64,000 bases of DNA from Isoetes taiwanensis (GCA_021234155.1 JAJEKV010000036.1:11239426-11303425); one strand, 5' to 3'; positions 44,854 to 56,990 are shown, numbered from the stretch's first letter. Notes: generated by a model from the letters alone, not told the origin. A program made the numbers and translations.

Positions 44854-45592
44854 CACTACTAGAGGATAGGTTGTTTGCGACGTCAGTTTGCGACGTATAT
44901 GAAACGTCCACGTCGCAAAAATCGCGTACGTTCTCATGACGTCGCACAAAATTTAAACTACGTCGCAGATACAACGTCCCACGTCGCAGTTGGAACGTCT
45001 GGTCAGACGTCGCAATGGCAAAAATCGAGTACGTTCCTAAAATGTCGCACAAAATTCAAACGACGTCGCAGGTAGAACGTCAGACGTCACAGTTGGAACG
45101 TCTGGCCAGACGTCGCAATTGCCTACTACGTGCCACGTCGCACTAGCGACGTATCACGTCGCAAGTGCAACGTCATTACAACGTGAAACGTCGCAATTGC
45201 AACGTCTCATTGCGACTTTAAGAATAAACACAAAATAAATACAAATATAAGTTATTGAGGTGTTGGGTAAGGTCTCAGGTTTGTTAGCTAAAGGTTAGGG
45301 GTTCAAGTCCACGAAAAGACATTTTGGACGCACATATATGTACGTCTTAGCAACATATGAGCGACGTCTGTAAAACGTCATAAGGACGTATTTTGTATGT
45401 ATTTGGGACGTCCATGACGTCGCTAATACATTGCACATGCGACGTGACGTCGCACATGCGACGAATCCACGGCGACGTCATTTGCGACGAGCGGGAAACG
45501 TTATTAAAGCGTATGCATGCGACGTTTGATGTCCTCATTACGTCGCAAAGACGTCGCAAATGACGTCGCAAACTGCCTATTCTGTAGTAGTG
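44854..45592. mobile_element. Miniature CACTA element built of ACGTCGC repeats
   Basis: 739 bp. Left end CACTACTAGAGGATAGG and right end complement CACTACTACAGAATAGG, each running on into TTTGCGACGTC. The 3-bp target duplication TGA (44,851-44,853 and 45,593-45,595) is typical of CACTA. The whole interior is made of more than 20 copies of (A)CGTCGCA or its complement, which are subterminal transposase-binding-type repeats. A tRNA-like GGGGTTCAAGTCC sits near 45,297. Non-autonomous. Confidence 0.92.
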
Positions 45593-45707
45593 TGATATTT
45601 GCCTTGTTTCGACCATACGTTTTCTTAGAGAAGATTCTCTTCATGTATGATGTTAGGTCTTCCATGTAAGTTTATGGCCTACATTTGAGGTTGAATATGG
45701 TTTAGCA

Positions 45708-45720
45708 TACCAACATGCAA
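45708..45720. repeat. Target-site duplication, left (L1-C copy 2)
   Basis: TACCAACATGCAA, repeated exactly at 47,625-47,637. Confidence 0.9.
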
Positions 45721-47624
45721 CATTTTTCTTTTTTTAAGAACGACAAACTTTATTGAAACACCAAGCCAAAAGCCAGATACAACTGCAGAGGCAAGAATAA
45801 AATCTCAGAGGATAGCCGTGATCCACTGAGTAGAACCACAAGCCTATGCATAAGACAACACACTCAAATAGGACTCAAATATCAACTGTCGCTTGGCAGG
45901 AGCAAGGAAGAACAATGGTAGGCCTTAGCGATTCTAGCTTGTGCATCCTGGAGGACTACTGCAGGAGGAATATCCAAACCCTGAAAGATACACAATCTTC
46001 TGCGCTTCCTGATGGACCACAATAACCATCCTGGTGCCAAATGAATCGCTTGGCTCCGCACCTTATCCAAGTATCCGGATAAATAGCCAGAAGCTGCTGA
46101 CTTGTCAATGTCAAATGAAAAAGAGAAAGCAGCCAAGACCAAACGGAGACGATCACATAAAAAGAAACAATGCTCAATGGTCTCGTCCCTTTGCTTGCAC
46201 AGTGGGCAGAGTGCTGACACTCGAGGATCAAATCTGTGGACAAGCACATTCACCCGAGGGTAACTGTGAAGAATCTGCCACCAAAGCACTGCCACCTTAG
46301 GATAGAGTAGTTTATCCCAAGCCCAAGTCCACATACGTCTCCAACTAGGAGGTGAAAGCTGAAGGGACCACTTAGTGGATGGCGAAAGGATATCACCATT
46401 GACAAGCAGCCTATACATAGAGTTCACAAGCCTATGCTCGTGAACACTCTGGTGGGAAACCCACAAGTACCCTTCAATAGCCTCTGGAGCAACCAATGGC
46501 AGAGTACTAGCAACCTTTTGCCAAATAGGTTTGTCCCATCGAGACAATAAGAATTTTGTTTGAAAGATTTGCCAAGTCGCTAACTGGCCAGAATCATACC
46601 ATGCTGCAACTGTTAAGATTCCTGCTAACCGCCAGCGCCGTTGAGTTAATGGATGAATTGAGGCACAAAGTGGAAGATTATTTTCCACAGGTATCCACCA
46701 ACAAGGGGCACTCAACTGCTGACATGCAACAAGATCAATACGAAATAAGGTCCGTACTGTCTCTCAAGAATCCAGCAATCCTTTCAAAAAAGGGGAGGCA
46801 TTAGGAAAAGGGCATAGCTGATAAAAGAGACTCCAAGGAAGAAGAGGTTTTAATAAAGCTTTCCCAAAAGGATCACAATGTGCAAGTGACTCCTTCACCA
46901 ACCGCACTCAGGGTGAGTCAACCATATCCTTAAGGATCCTCCAAATGAACTTAGAAATCTTACTCTGCAGATGGAAGTCTGTCATACCCGAACCACCTGC
47001 AAATTTTGGCCTAGTGCATTTGGACCATGCAACCTTGACCACAGCATGCTCCTCATTCCCACCCCAAATAAAATTGCGGACAATGGTAACAATCACCTGA
47101 AATTTTGACTGAGAAGCCAGAAGGGCAGAGGCTATATAGATGTGGGAATTACTTGAAACATGTTTAGCAACAGTTATTCGCGCTGGCAGAGAGAGCTTAG
47201 CAGTATTCCACCAAAACAAATGCTTTCGCAATCCTCTATGATAATATCCCAAGCATCGGAAGTAGATATATGAATGCCCACAGGAATACCAAGAAGTTTA
47301 GTAGCCTTCCATGAGGAAGCACCTTCCAAGGAAAATCAGCAACACAAGAAGGCACAACCCCGTCAAGTGTCCATAATGCAGAACACTTTGGCCAACCAAC
47401 AAGAACTCCAGATGCTAAAGAGAAAGTATCAAGAAGAAGCTTTGCATTCTGAAGATTGTCCACATCAGCCACAAGAAAGAGAAACGTGTTATCAGCATAC
47501 TGATTACAAATTTCCTGTGAACCATCCTCCATATTCAACCCCTAGACTATCCTATCCTGCACAGCCTTAGCAAATAGCTGTGAGAGGTCCTCAACTACTA
47601 CTGTGAACAAAAGTGGAGCTCAAC
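45721..47624 (-). mobile_element. L1-C copy 2, 5'-truncated
   Basis: 1,904-bp insertion on minus between perfect 13-bp target duplications. It contains ORF2 from just downstream of 'GVRQGCPLAP' through catalytic 'QYADNTF' (the second Asp changed to Asn) to the zf-RVT finger. The 3' end is the same as in copy 1 (AAGAACGACAAACTTTATTG on plus). Frames: 47,538-47,236, 47,252-46,908 and 46,715-45,882. It is very similar to the copy at 33.5-36.0 kb, so the family moved recently. Confidence 0.93.
45882..47624 (-). pseudogene. L1-C copy 2 ORF2 fragment
   Basis: The longest frame (46,715-45,882, 277 residues) covers the RT C-terminus and zinc finger ('CPLCKQRDETIEHCFF'), but shifts frame near 46,100. 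The upstream thumb and palm pieces are in other frames. The palm motif reads 'YADN' where copy 1 has YADD, which removes a metal-binding aspartate. Dead. Confidence 0.88.
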
Positions 47625-47637
47625 TACCAACATGCAA
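47625..47637. repeat. Target-site duplication, right (L1-C copy 2)
   Basis: Second copy of TACCAACATGCAA. Confidence 0.9.
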
Positions 47638-48179
47638 AATGATTAGAAGTAATTTAATTTTGAAAGAATAAACTTGTTTAAAGCACCTGGCAATAAGTGG
47701 TCTTGATATGTAGCCTTACACTTGTTAATGTAGTCAAAGGTGAAACAATTTTAAATGCAGCTATTTAGTATGTAAATAGATTGGACATATTGGAGAATTT
47801 AAACATTCTTTGTATACTATTTTATTGAATCCATGAATATGGAAAATAGAAATTTCTATTCACATAAATTGGCACTATACGCTGCAAAACTAAAAGCCAC
47901 ATCTGCAACTAAACACCAATGTGCTGCGGAAATATACGGGTTGCAAAGCTGGTGATAATGACATTGGGTTGGCAAAAAAGAAATAATTCAATAACATGCA
48001 TGGATTTATTTTCGCTTGCAATCGTATATTTCAAAAGTAAATGCATTTGAAAATAGAATTTATGGTCCTGAGATCCAAGTCAGACTATTTTTACTATTTG
48101 TCAGACTATAGGTACATAGAGCATAGGTGCATACAGATTGAAACTGAAGAGGACCACTATCACCTACGATAATACCTCG
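47638..48179. other. AT-rich spacer
   Basis: No gene or element boundary was recognised. Confidence 0.4.
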
Positions 48180-48420
48180 ATGCTTGCTTCCTCAGCAAGC
48201 TTTGGGATGCTGATGCCCTTGAATATGTTAAGATGACACACTCCAAGCCCCAGATCAACCCCACGCTTGCGCGTACATGTTTGCCAATGAAAAATCGCAA
48301 ATTGATAGCTTCCATTTGCACAGGTGCCCATCGCCTACGAATTAAGACAAGCAGATGGGCTCGGGAGGTGCATGAGAATCAAGGAGGATTCACACATGTA
48401 TTCCGTAGAATACATAAGGG
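48180..48420 (+). pseudogene. M-LINE ORF2 C-terminal fragment
   Basis: The translation 'KMTHSKPQINPTLA' and 'LIASICTGAHRLR' parallels 'KMAHYKEHINPVLA' in the long M-LINE (minus, about 26,780). The DNA aligns over about 200 bp, including GCACAGGTGCCCATCG-like sequence. It is a more diverged, AT-richer copy lying in plus orientation. No 3' end is attached; sequence to 49,067 is unassigned. Confidence 0.55.
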
Positions 48421-49060
48421 TGGACGGAGAAAGGATTTTTTTTCAATATTCAAAGTACGTATGCATAAGGTGTCTGCTACATTTTGGCGCCTCGGGTGTA
48501 AGAATTTTTACGATTCCGGTGGGGTTTCCTTGGATTTACTAAGCGGTTAGAATACGTTTGAGGGCTGGGAATCCCAAGCTTGCTACCAGATATAAGTTTA
48601 AGGGTTTTTGGTGGTTTGGACGTAATCTCCTGTTCCCTTTGTGCCCCATAAAATTCTGTTACAGTATAGCAAGTATCAAGTTTTGTTGGGCCAAAAAACG
48701 ACCTCTTTCCATAAATGGCATTGGCATGATGCTTATGGCAAGTCTGCTCCAAGCTCTAGATGATGAATCGGCTATTTCTAGGAGCCCTTATTGACTGGGT
48801 GCTTGATGCTACATCAAAAACGAAGCTCAAAAAGATGGATCTGGAAATGCAAGGAGCTAAGACCGATGCTCTTACCTTCAGGTGTGGCCAGATATTTAGC
48901 TGTTAAATTTCTTAAGATCCTGCTTATGCTGGTTAGAAAAAGTATAGTGATGTAGGGTCCTTGGGTCGTTATTGCTTGTTTGGAAATGCATGCACGCAGA
49001 CTTATTGCCAAAGATTTTGTGCTTGATGAAGCAAGCCTGATGACATGCATCTTATTGCTT
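48421..49060. other. Unassigned sequence between M-LINE fragments
   Basis: May be further decayed M-LINE sequence, because the preceding fragment loses similarity gradually. No reading frame or terminal structure was recognised. Confidence 0.35.
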
Positions 49061-50157
49061 AATTGATGAATAGAATAGAATAGGTTTTTAGCGTCCACGT
49101 AGACCAATTGGCCTATGGGACCCAAACAAAAAGAGAGCAGCAAGCATATTACTGACAGGATTAAAAAACCCCCGCCCCAAAGGGTTTTCGAGGGAAGAAC
49201 CTTAGCAGTAATAAGCATGCTGGCATACTGTACAATTGCATAGGACAGTTCAATACCGTCCCGTAGGGCACAAACGAGTCCGTGCATCCATAACCTCCTG
49301 GAGGTATGACCCCAACAAACCGACTGACGCCGTAGTCAATAACTGATGCAACGGCTGGCCAGGCACTAGTAATCGAACATATCGCTCTCGGATATGGGCA
49401 AATGCTGGGCAGATCTGGAGGGTCTGACATTCATCCTCAATCGCGCCCTGGTGGCAATATTGGCAAAGCCTTTGCTCTCGTGCTTCCCGAGCCCAACGGC
49501 CTGTTTCGATGCGGAGGCGATGTGCCCCCGTCCGAATGGAAGCTATATATAAGTGCGCTTCTTCATGGGCAGCTGGGTGGACAAGTACTGGTGTGGGCCT
49601 CTTGTGAGCCTAGGATTGACTTGTTGTTGATAGTGTGCCAGCTTAACGTGCATCAAAGCCTCTGCATCCCAGATCTTGCGAAGGAAAGTAGCATCTAGGT
49701 ACAGTTTAAGTGCCTCGCGATCTTTCTTTGTCCTGACCTAGACACATTTGTTTGCCTGCACACCCCAGCGTGAGAACCACTGAGCTTGCTTGTCTTTCCA
49801 GCAGGATTTTAGGCGTTGGGGACCCATCGCCGTGGCCAAAGCAAGATGGGGCAAGTGTGTATCAGCCATAGCGATCACCTTTTGGAAGTAAACGATATGG
49901 CGTTCCAATGCAGCCCGTTGAAGGGGTAGAAAGCCTGTCTCCTGGAGTAGGATCTGGTATGGAACTGTGGACTTCACCCCCAGGGCCCGTGCCAAGAAGG
50001 CCTTCTGCACCTGCTCGAGGTCATTCCAGGTGTTGAGGGATATCATCGGACCCCACACTTCTGCCCCATACAAAAGGACCGGCTCAACCAAGGCCCGAAA
50101 CAAATGTGACTGGTGGCCCCAGGCATACAACTCTGCCTTGTGGCATGAAAAGGACTG
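49061..50157 (-). mobile_element. 5'-truncated M-LINE, (AATAG)n tail
   Basis: 1.1 kb on minus. The tail at 49,068-49,084 is AATAG repeats. Next come the hairpin AGGCC-AATT-GGTCT (one G-U pair) with GTCC/GGAC-like arms and the shared CCCTCGAAAACCC/GGGGTTTTTTAATCC region. A long 3' UTR and the ORF2 C-terminus follow. It aligns with 26.16-27.3 kb of the GC-rich copy at roughly 70% by eye but is clearly less GC-rich. Confidence 0.85.
49738..50130 (-). pseudogene. M-LINE ORF2 C-terminus (open 130 codons)
   Basis: The best-preserved coding piece of the M-LINE family here: 'FRALVEPVLLYGAEVWGP', 'TWNDLEQVQKAFLARALGV', then 'QETGFLPLQRAALERHIVY' and a Trp/Lys-rich end. This region follows the RT domain in many non-L1 LINEs. 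The protein is truncated on its N-terminal side by the insertion's 5' end. Confidence 0.8.
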
Positions 50158-52499
50158 AGGTACTTAATCGTGGTATTTACCTAGCATGAGTTGTTGCCTT
50201 CATAGCTATTTGTGTAGATATTAGGTGCCTCTGCTTGCTACTTATACATCTTACGGATTGTTTAATGCTAAGGCAATAAAATGTTCCTCATGTCTTAGCG
50301 ACCTTGTTGCATATGCTGCTGCTATAGGATGTCTTTAATGCATACGGGCTTTTTCAAAGGCCAAATAATGGTGGAAGGCCTGTCCATACGAAATATTTTT
50401 CTCTGTTCTATGAGCTAGCAGAATAAGTGCTTAAGATTTGTATTATGCATAGATTATGGAAGAGTTCTTTACATTTGCAAATTTAGTGATGCTTGCCAGG
50501 CCTTATTTACTAGTTCTGAAACTTTTGTTTGGTTATGTGGCTGAAAATATGAGGCCAAAAGTATTAAAATGCTAGTTGTTGCTTTATGGGACTTATGGCC
50601 TTAGGTAATAAGCTTTGTGACAGTTTTTGGCATAGAATATACAATATACAGGATAAGGCAGCATATGGGTATCTGATTGCAAGCCTGATACAATATATTA
50701 TGTGACTGGCTACTGTATATAGATAATAGCAAATCGCATTTTGAATGTCTATAGAATATTTAGAGATCATAGAGATGGGATGCTTTACTGATAAAGGTGA
50801 GGCTGTCTGTCTTAAATATATGATATGCATGCTATGGAAACGCTGGCCTTATGATGTGTAAAAGGTTTCTTAATTAAAATAAAGGTTGAATCATATGGTT
50901 AGGTCTCGAATTTATTTCAGATATAGGATGTTGACATAGGTTTCTGAACCACTTGACTTGATGTTGGTCTAAATGAGGTTAAACGGAGGAATAGATTAGT
51001 GAGTGTGCTTTGCCACAATATTTTAAGAAAGATTAATTACACTATGCAGATACTTAATGTGTGTGAACTTTGTTCAATGAGCTTACAAAGCAGAACTATG
51101 CTGATATGTTATAATGCGGACTGTTGCAGACAGACAGTTTTGAAATAATCACACCTAGGCTAGAATTGTAAAACTAACAATTAGTTCTAGGCTTTGCCTA
51201 TCTGTAATAAGGCAAAGGTTGCCTGATGATCGAAGTGCAGGGGTAAGCAGCATAATAGGCTGATTGATTAAGTTGTACCTCCTGCCATATTTGGTTACAA
51301 AACTGTCATAATGATATTGTTAAATCTATGCTTTGATTGATTTAGGTGAAGGGCGATAAGCCATGATGTTTAATTTCTTACATGATGCCCCTTGCTTTGT
51401 TACCATAGATTTGCTAACAATTGCAGTGGTTGAGTATACGTAACCTAAACATCATCTCCTTGAAGTTCATTTAAAGTACTTTGGGTTGTTCTACGAGGAT
51501 ATCAAAAGTGTATATAGTGGTTACACTGAATGTTGGGTTCAGGAGTGGTGAGATCGTTCTTATACCTTTAGATGTGCTTGAGAATATAAGTCTTTGACCA
51601 GGTATAAACATTTGTTTAAATTCTATCATATAGAGGGATAGTTGGGATTGTAAGGTGACTGGTTCTTAAACAAGCATTGTTTAAATGTACTTATTATGTC
51701 TTGAGCACTAGATATTTTGGTTGTTTAAGCCAAAAACATTAATAGAATAGAAAGAAGTCCTTTACTGAAAAATATATGTTCTGAAATATAATATTTGAAA
51801 GCAATCAATAGACAAATGGTAAAGTAAGATTATAAGTGCTGAAATATTAAACAAGAAATGCATAGATAAAGATGATATTGTGGAAATTTTTTACTAGGGT
51901 TTAAATGTTTAAATGTTAAAATCATAAGTGTGAAACGCAAAGATTTAGATAAAACATTGGTGCTTGCAATATTTGTAGCTTGGATGTAAATGTAAGGTAG
52001 AGGGTAGGTTACATAAATAAATACTGAACGTAAAAATAAGGTTAAGGGTAGGGTAAATTGTGCTTAGACTCGATGTAAAAGTATGGAATCGGGTATTCTG
52101 CTTTGACAACACAGGACTGTATACATAGGGGTTTCTATGGAGGGCGAGTTGTATACATAGGGGTTTCTCCCGACTTGATGCACATACATACCATATGCCC
52201 CTAACATAGAGGTGAACCCCCCGGAGTGAGAATAGACTATGTCTTATTGCCAACATGGTGCCTTTAAAGATGAAAGCCACACTCTACAGCAATATCCGAC
52301 ATTCAGTCACATCTGGGCCAGCTATACAGTTGATCCCGTCTAACCTGCAGCTACATGCATTGTTGAGAACTTTAGTGGGTTCAGTAGGATCTTATCTCCA
52401 GGGCATCATGGATGCAGGCATTCAATTATGTCCTTAGATGTTGCACTGACATGCATCATAATGTACCATTATTATGTGCCATTGTAAAATCTCCCAGCA
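50158..52499. other. 2.3-kb AT-rich region without genes
   Basis: No frame, RNA gene or mobile-element end could be supported. The only structure noted is TGTATACATAGGGGTTTCT occurring twice (about 52,119 and 52,151). Confidence 0.5.
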
Positions 52500-52645
52500 T
52501 ACTTATTACTACTAAGGTTTTTTCCTTGAAAACCCTCGAGAATGGGAGTTTTTAATCTTAACTATAATATGCTTCTTGTATTCTTTGTTTGGATCCTATA
52601 GGCCAATTTATCTCCACGGACAATAAAAATCAATTCATATTAATT
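52500..52645 (+). mobile_element. Short diverged M-LINE 3' end
   Basis: Plus-strand remnant with the GGTTTTTTCCTTGAAAACCC region, a degraded hairpin (AGGCC...ATCT) and GGATCC/GGAC arms. It ends in AATTCA-like repeats (52,632-52,660). Confidence 0.6.
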
Positions 52646-54329
52646 CAATTCATTAATTTAAAGGCAGGAGCAAAGGAATAATGCATGCAAGCTTAATCCA
52701 AATAACCCACTGCCCATGTACCTATAGTTCTATTGCTTATCATTTTTACATTCACAACTTACTTTAACCAATAGCAGAAATTATTTTGCCATCCACCATT
52801 CTAATTTTATAAAATACTCCTTTAGCCTCCTTTTACTGTAATAGAGTCTTTTTCTGTCTGTTAAACTATAATTTCTTTACATGGTAGCCAGAACCAACCA
52901 AAGCTCCCAATCATGCGCCACTAAACAAATGAATCCAAAAAATAGTCACAGAAACAACAGGGTTCCTCTAAACCCATCTATACAGCTTCTTCTGCCATAC
53001 ATTCATATTTATCCCAAATTCTGTTGAGGCAAAATCCTTCCAATTGATTTAAATTTTGCTTTTATTGAATAATACGCCCAAATGTACAAACTAAAACATA
53101 TTTTGAAGCTTCCTCTTCTAGTTTATCGCCCACAAAACTACAAGCACCTGTATTTGGCTCAATTAAGATATAATTCTAGGCAAAACTACAAGTATTCATT
53201 CCTAGGATGCGTCATATGATACAACTAACTGGCTGCAATGAAGGGGTGTTCTCATTGAGCTTTTTGAGAATATTGAATACAGCATTGGTTCCTCTTGCTA
53301 CAGGCAGAAACTTTGAAAACTCTGAAATATAGAAATGCTCTGAAACTAGACAATTATCGAGAGCATGACCAAATTAAGGAATATAAGATAAGAGATGAAT
53401 CATTTGCCATGTAGACTAAGCAAAGGTGAGAAAACTGATGACAACTTCTCATCGGGATGAATAACCCTGCCCTTCCAAGTTTTTGAGGAAAACCCTAATG
53501 ATAAATGGTCGCCAACGCTCTCGAGAAATGCACGACTCGCCAGAACTAGAATAGAGACAACTTGAACTATGTCATGCTGAAAAAAAGTTGAAGCACCCAA
53601 AAGGGGGGGTGCTCGACTGCCAGCATACACTCACCGAGAAATGCTCCGATATAGATATGATGTGCGACACTCCAAGGAAGAAGTGCAACCCCTCCGGCGA
53701 CCAAGAGACTTCAAAATATAACCTACAGAGTCAAGACTGAAAAAGAGAATGACCCGTCAGGGAGCTAGGCATCTTGCACATCAATATAGTATCAAAATGA
53801 ATATCAAGGCTTGAAGGCTCTAGGCCCACGCCGAGAAAGAAACACCAGCCGACTAATCGAGAACCATCCGCGAAATTACCATCGGGAAAAGATATCCGAT
53901 TAGTGCTGCCTCGGAGGCTACAGCACCACGCCCAAAAAATATGAATAATAAATAAATAATATCTCGGAGGCTATAGTGCCACACCGAGTGAAAGAGACTG
54001 CAACATAAAATACATAATATGCCACAACATAAAATACATAATATACTGAGCCACAACATAAAATACATAATATGCAAATACTAGACCATTTGAAAAATCG
54101 TAGATATGACAAACAAGCTCAAATATAACAGAGGGAGAGGGGGGTGGGAAGCTTGTGGAGCCCAAATGAGAAGAATGAAAACGAGCTTAAGAGAACGTTG
54201 ATGACTGGAAATGATAGTGCATTGAACAGCTTAGTTGGGAATCATTGACTGTCTTTGGCTATCTTTTTGCAATAGGATGGCGGCATAGACAATGATAGTT
54301 GACAAATTAGTTCTTTTCTATGAAGCAAG
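52646..54329. other. AT-rich region, no supported gene
   Basis: The minus frame at 53,630-53,400 is short and unrecognised. 'CTCGGAGGCTA(C/T)AG' occurs twice (about 53,910 and 53,965), suggesting a small duplication or decayed element. Confidence 0.4.
54001..54075. repeat. Three copies of CAACATAAAATACATAATAT
   Basis: A perfect 20-bp unit occurs at about 54,001, 54,025 and 54,055, separated by short GCCA-containing linkers. Confidence 0.85.
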
Positions 54330-54343
54330 ACAGAACCTAGCAT
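54330..54343. repeat. Target-site duplication, left (54.3-kb LINE)
   Basis: ACAGAACCTAGCAT, repeated exactly at 54,783-54,796. Confidence 0.9.
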
Positions 54344-54782
54344 TTTTTTTGAAGGACGTGAAACTTTATTAATCATCAGAAACGAGCAACAGAGATGGGG
54401 GACTGAAAACCCAGTGGAGGAATTGTCCACAGAGCAAAACCACCCGCCACCTTACAGCACACAACATGTAAATGAGTTACATATAAGTGTTAATCTGGAG
54501 ATAGTGTACCCAAATACGATTCTTCACTTCATCCTTTACGGAGGAAGATAGATATGCTTTGACGATGCGTTGCTTAGCTTCAATAAGCACTTGAGCATCA
54601 GGGGCTCTATGGCCCTTGAAAATAAAGAGGTTTCTTCTTTTCCACGTTGACCAAATGATCCATGCTGAAGCTAAGTGAAATGCCCTCTTTGCCATATTGT
54701 CCCAAGAACTTGGATACACTGCCAATAAGACTTGTTGACTATTCAAACTGCAATCAAAAAGACTCTGAAGCCACAACCAAGC
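54344..54782 (-). mobile_element. 5'-truncated L1 LINE 3' end
   Basis: 439-bp insertion between perfect 14-bp target duplications. It has a poly(A) tail (T run at 54,344-54,350) and a 3' UTR like that of L1-C (AAACTTTATTAATC on plus). The last 99 codons of ORF2 (54,776-54,477: 'NSQQVLLAVYPSSW', 'IIWSTWKRRNLFIFKG') parallel 'TSQQVLLAIYLDTW' of L1-C. Confidence 0.92.
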
Positions 54783-54796
54783 ACAGAACCTAGCAT
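54783..54796. repeat. Target-site duplication, right (54.3-kb LINE)
   Basis: Second copy of ACAGAACCTAGCAT. Confidence 0.9.
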
Positions 54797-55569
54797 GACA
54801 TAATCAAAGGTCTGAAACCCAATCTGCACTCAAGGGGGGCTCGCAGTCTCTTGTCTTTTACAGATGGTCTTTTTTGTTCAAGCCATTGATCCCATGTTTG
54901 AACTCTAAAACTTGTAAAGAACAAAAACATGCACACACAAGATTTCTATTCACCCAACAAAAAATGCAACCACATGAGAGATGAAAGCACTATCTTTTTC
55001 TATATTTCTCAATCTTCTAGTTCAAGATGATTGTGAAAGCATGTAAATTTAAGCCTTTGCACGAGAATAATCTAATCACTTGTCAACACAAAATCTGAAA
55101 TATGCCAACATAACTTCTCACATACATTAGTAGGTTGAACAACTTAAGATGTAAAAGCTAAGGCGATACCTTTCAAATATTTTGCCTGATAATATTGTTC
55201 TCTACGATACAGGTTTCTCAGCAGAACATATACAGTTCCAAAGTTTTCAAAAATTAACATGTAAAGTACACTCCAATAGATGTAAATGTCGTGGGTGCAT
55301 GCCCATGAAGGTGTCATACTTTTGCATTCATCGTACCATCTTGACAACTTGTACTTCTAAACTTAAAAGCATAAAAGAAAGTCCAAAAGAAAAGTCCAGG
55401 TTTCAAATAATTAAATAAAACCACAATGAATTGGAGTTTCTCAAAAAATTATGGCACTCTATACATTTAAATCCTATTCCCTCTTCAGTATAATGATGAA
55501 CACACCTTCGATGGGCACACGGGCATATTACATCTAGAAGATAATGGACATGAGGGCTCCATTGTGCCC
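54797..55569. other. AT-rich spacer
   Basis: No gene or element was recognised. Confidence 0.4.
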
Positions 55570-55760
55570 TGGATCATTACATCGACATGTATAAATGTAT
55601 AGTTCATCAGCAGGCCTATTTCTACTTAGGGTTTTCCCTCAGAAACCCTTCAGGGTGGGGGTTTTCTAATTCTACAGAGTGATGGGCCGGTTGTTCTTTG
55701 TTCGTTTGGGTCCCATAGACCATCTAGTCTTCGTGAACAATAGAATTCAATTCAAGTCAA
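55570..55760 (+). mobile_element. Short diverged M-LINE 3' end, (AAGTC/AATTC) tail
   Basis: It contains GTTTTCCCTCAGAAACCC, GGGTGGGGGTTTTCTAAT and the hairpin AGACC-ATCT-AGTCT (one mismatch) with GTCCC and GTGAAC arms. It ends in mixed AATTC and AAGTC pentamers (55,740-55,770). Plus orientation. Confidence 0.65.
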
Positions 55761-56495
55761 GTCAACTCAATTCTATTATTGCCACAAAGGTTGCAACAAC
55801 TACAACATTCTAATCACCAATTTGTTCCAAAAAATGTATCCAATGCATTTGCAGTATAAAACCATAAGAGGACATTGAGGAAGATCTTCAATGGAAAATT
55901 CTTCCTAACAAAATTAAAGTTACAATGAGTTCTCTAGTGTGTGCTCCAATAATTTGTCGTAGATGAGTACTACCAGCCTGAAAAGGGTTGCTGCTTCTTA
56001 TGAACTCATTAGGGTCACCATTCCTTGATATTCCTTGACCAGGCATATTTGCTACACAAATTGTTCTGCAGAACTAGCCTAAACTACTTAATATAGTGAT
56101 GAAAGTATGTTGAGCATACAAAAAATATATCTAACTTGAACCAAAGCAGGCTTCAAACTATCATGCATACAAAGGATAAAGACCTAGCAATCCGCAAATG
56201 TTAAAAAGTAGGCTTTGCACAAGAAAAAATATAACTATCGTGTTTCGTATTTGCAAGCATACAAATATAAAATTAAGGCATGGAGATCTTTCTTTCAAAT
56301 CATTAACTCAAATGGCAAGTGCTTTACTTGGAAATTCGAGGCACATAACAAGTATGCAAGATGCTTTGGGATCCAAACTTTGTTATGCAACATGCTTTGG
56401 AATCCAAACTAATGGAGCGAATGTAATCCATTGGCACATGCACCATTAAGTATAACCTAAGAAAAGACATTTCTTAAAAACATTCTATCAAAAAT
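55761..56495. other. AT-rich spacer left of the CACTA element
   Basis: No gene was recognised. 'ATGCTTTGG(G/A)ATCCAAACT' is repeated near 56,363 and 56,392. Confidence 0.4.
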
Positions 56496-56737
56496 CACTA
56501 CAAGAGAAGGGGTCAATTAGTGTCATCAAAATGTCACCAGAACATTAGAAAGTGTACACTATGACATTATTGGTGACACTTGTATTCAAGTGATGATATA
56601 CGTGCCACAATTTGTGTTACCTATAGCCTCACTCTTTGTGTCACCAATAGCGTTAATAACTTTGCTATGACGCTATAGATGTTGCTATTAGCAGCAGTTA
56701 TAGCAACACTAGTTATTACACATATAGCATCAATGTT

Positions 56738-56990
56738 AGTGTCAGTGCTCACTAGTGACGTTATAGGTGTTGTTATTAGCATCAAATATAGCGTCAGTCC
56801 TTGTTACACATATACCATCAATATTAGTGTCAATACCCACTAGTGACATTATAGGTGGTGTTATTAGCATCAAATATAGCGTCAGTCCTTGTTACACATA
56901 TACCATCAATATTAGTGTCAGTACCCATTAGTGACATTATAGGTGGTGTTATTAGCATGAAATATAATAGCACCTTTAGTGTTACAAATT
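56738..56990. repeat. 88-bp subterminal tandem repeat
   Basis: Units beginning AGTGTCA(G/A)T start at 56,738, 56,826 and 56,914, an exact 88-bp period with about 2.7 copies and few mismatches. They lie within the CACTA subterminal zone. Confidence 0.92.

Noticed and set aside
45235-45345. tRNA or SINE inside the miniature CACTA element (GGGGTTCAAGTCC)
   Set aside because: B-box-like sequence without a properly spaced A box; noted only as part of the element.
44854-45592. CRISPR-like array, because of many short repeats
   Set aside because: Repeats occur in both orientations at irregular spacing, with CACTA termini and a 3-bp target duplication; this is a plant transposon.
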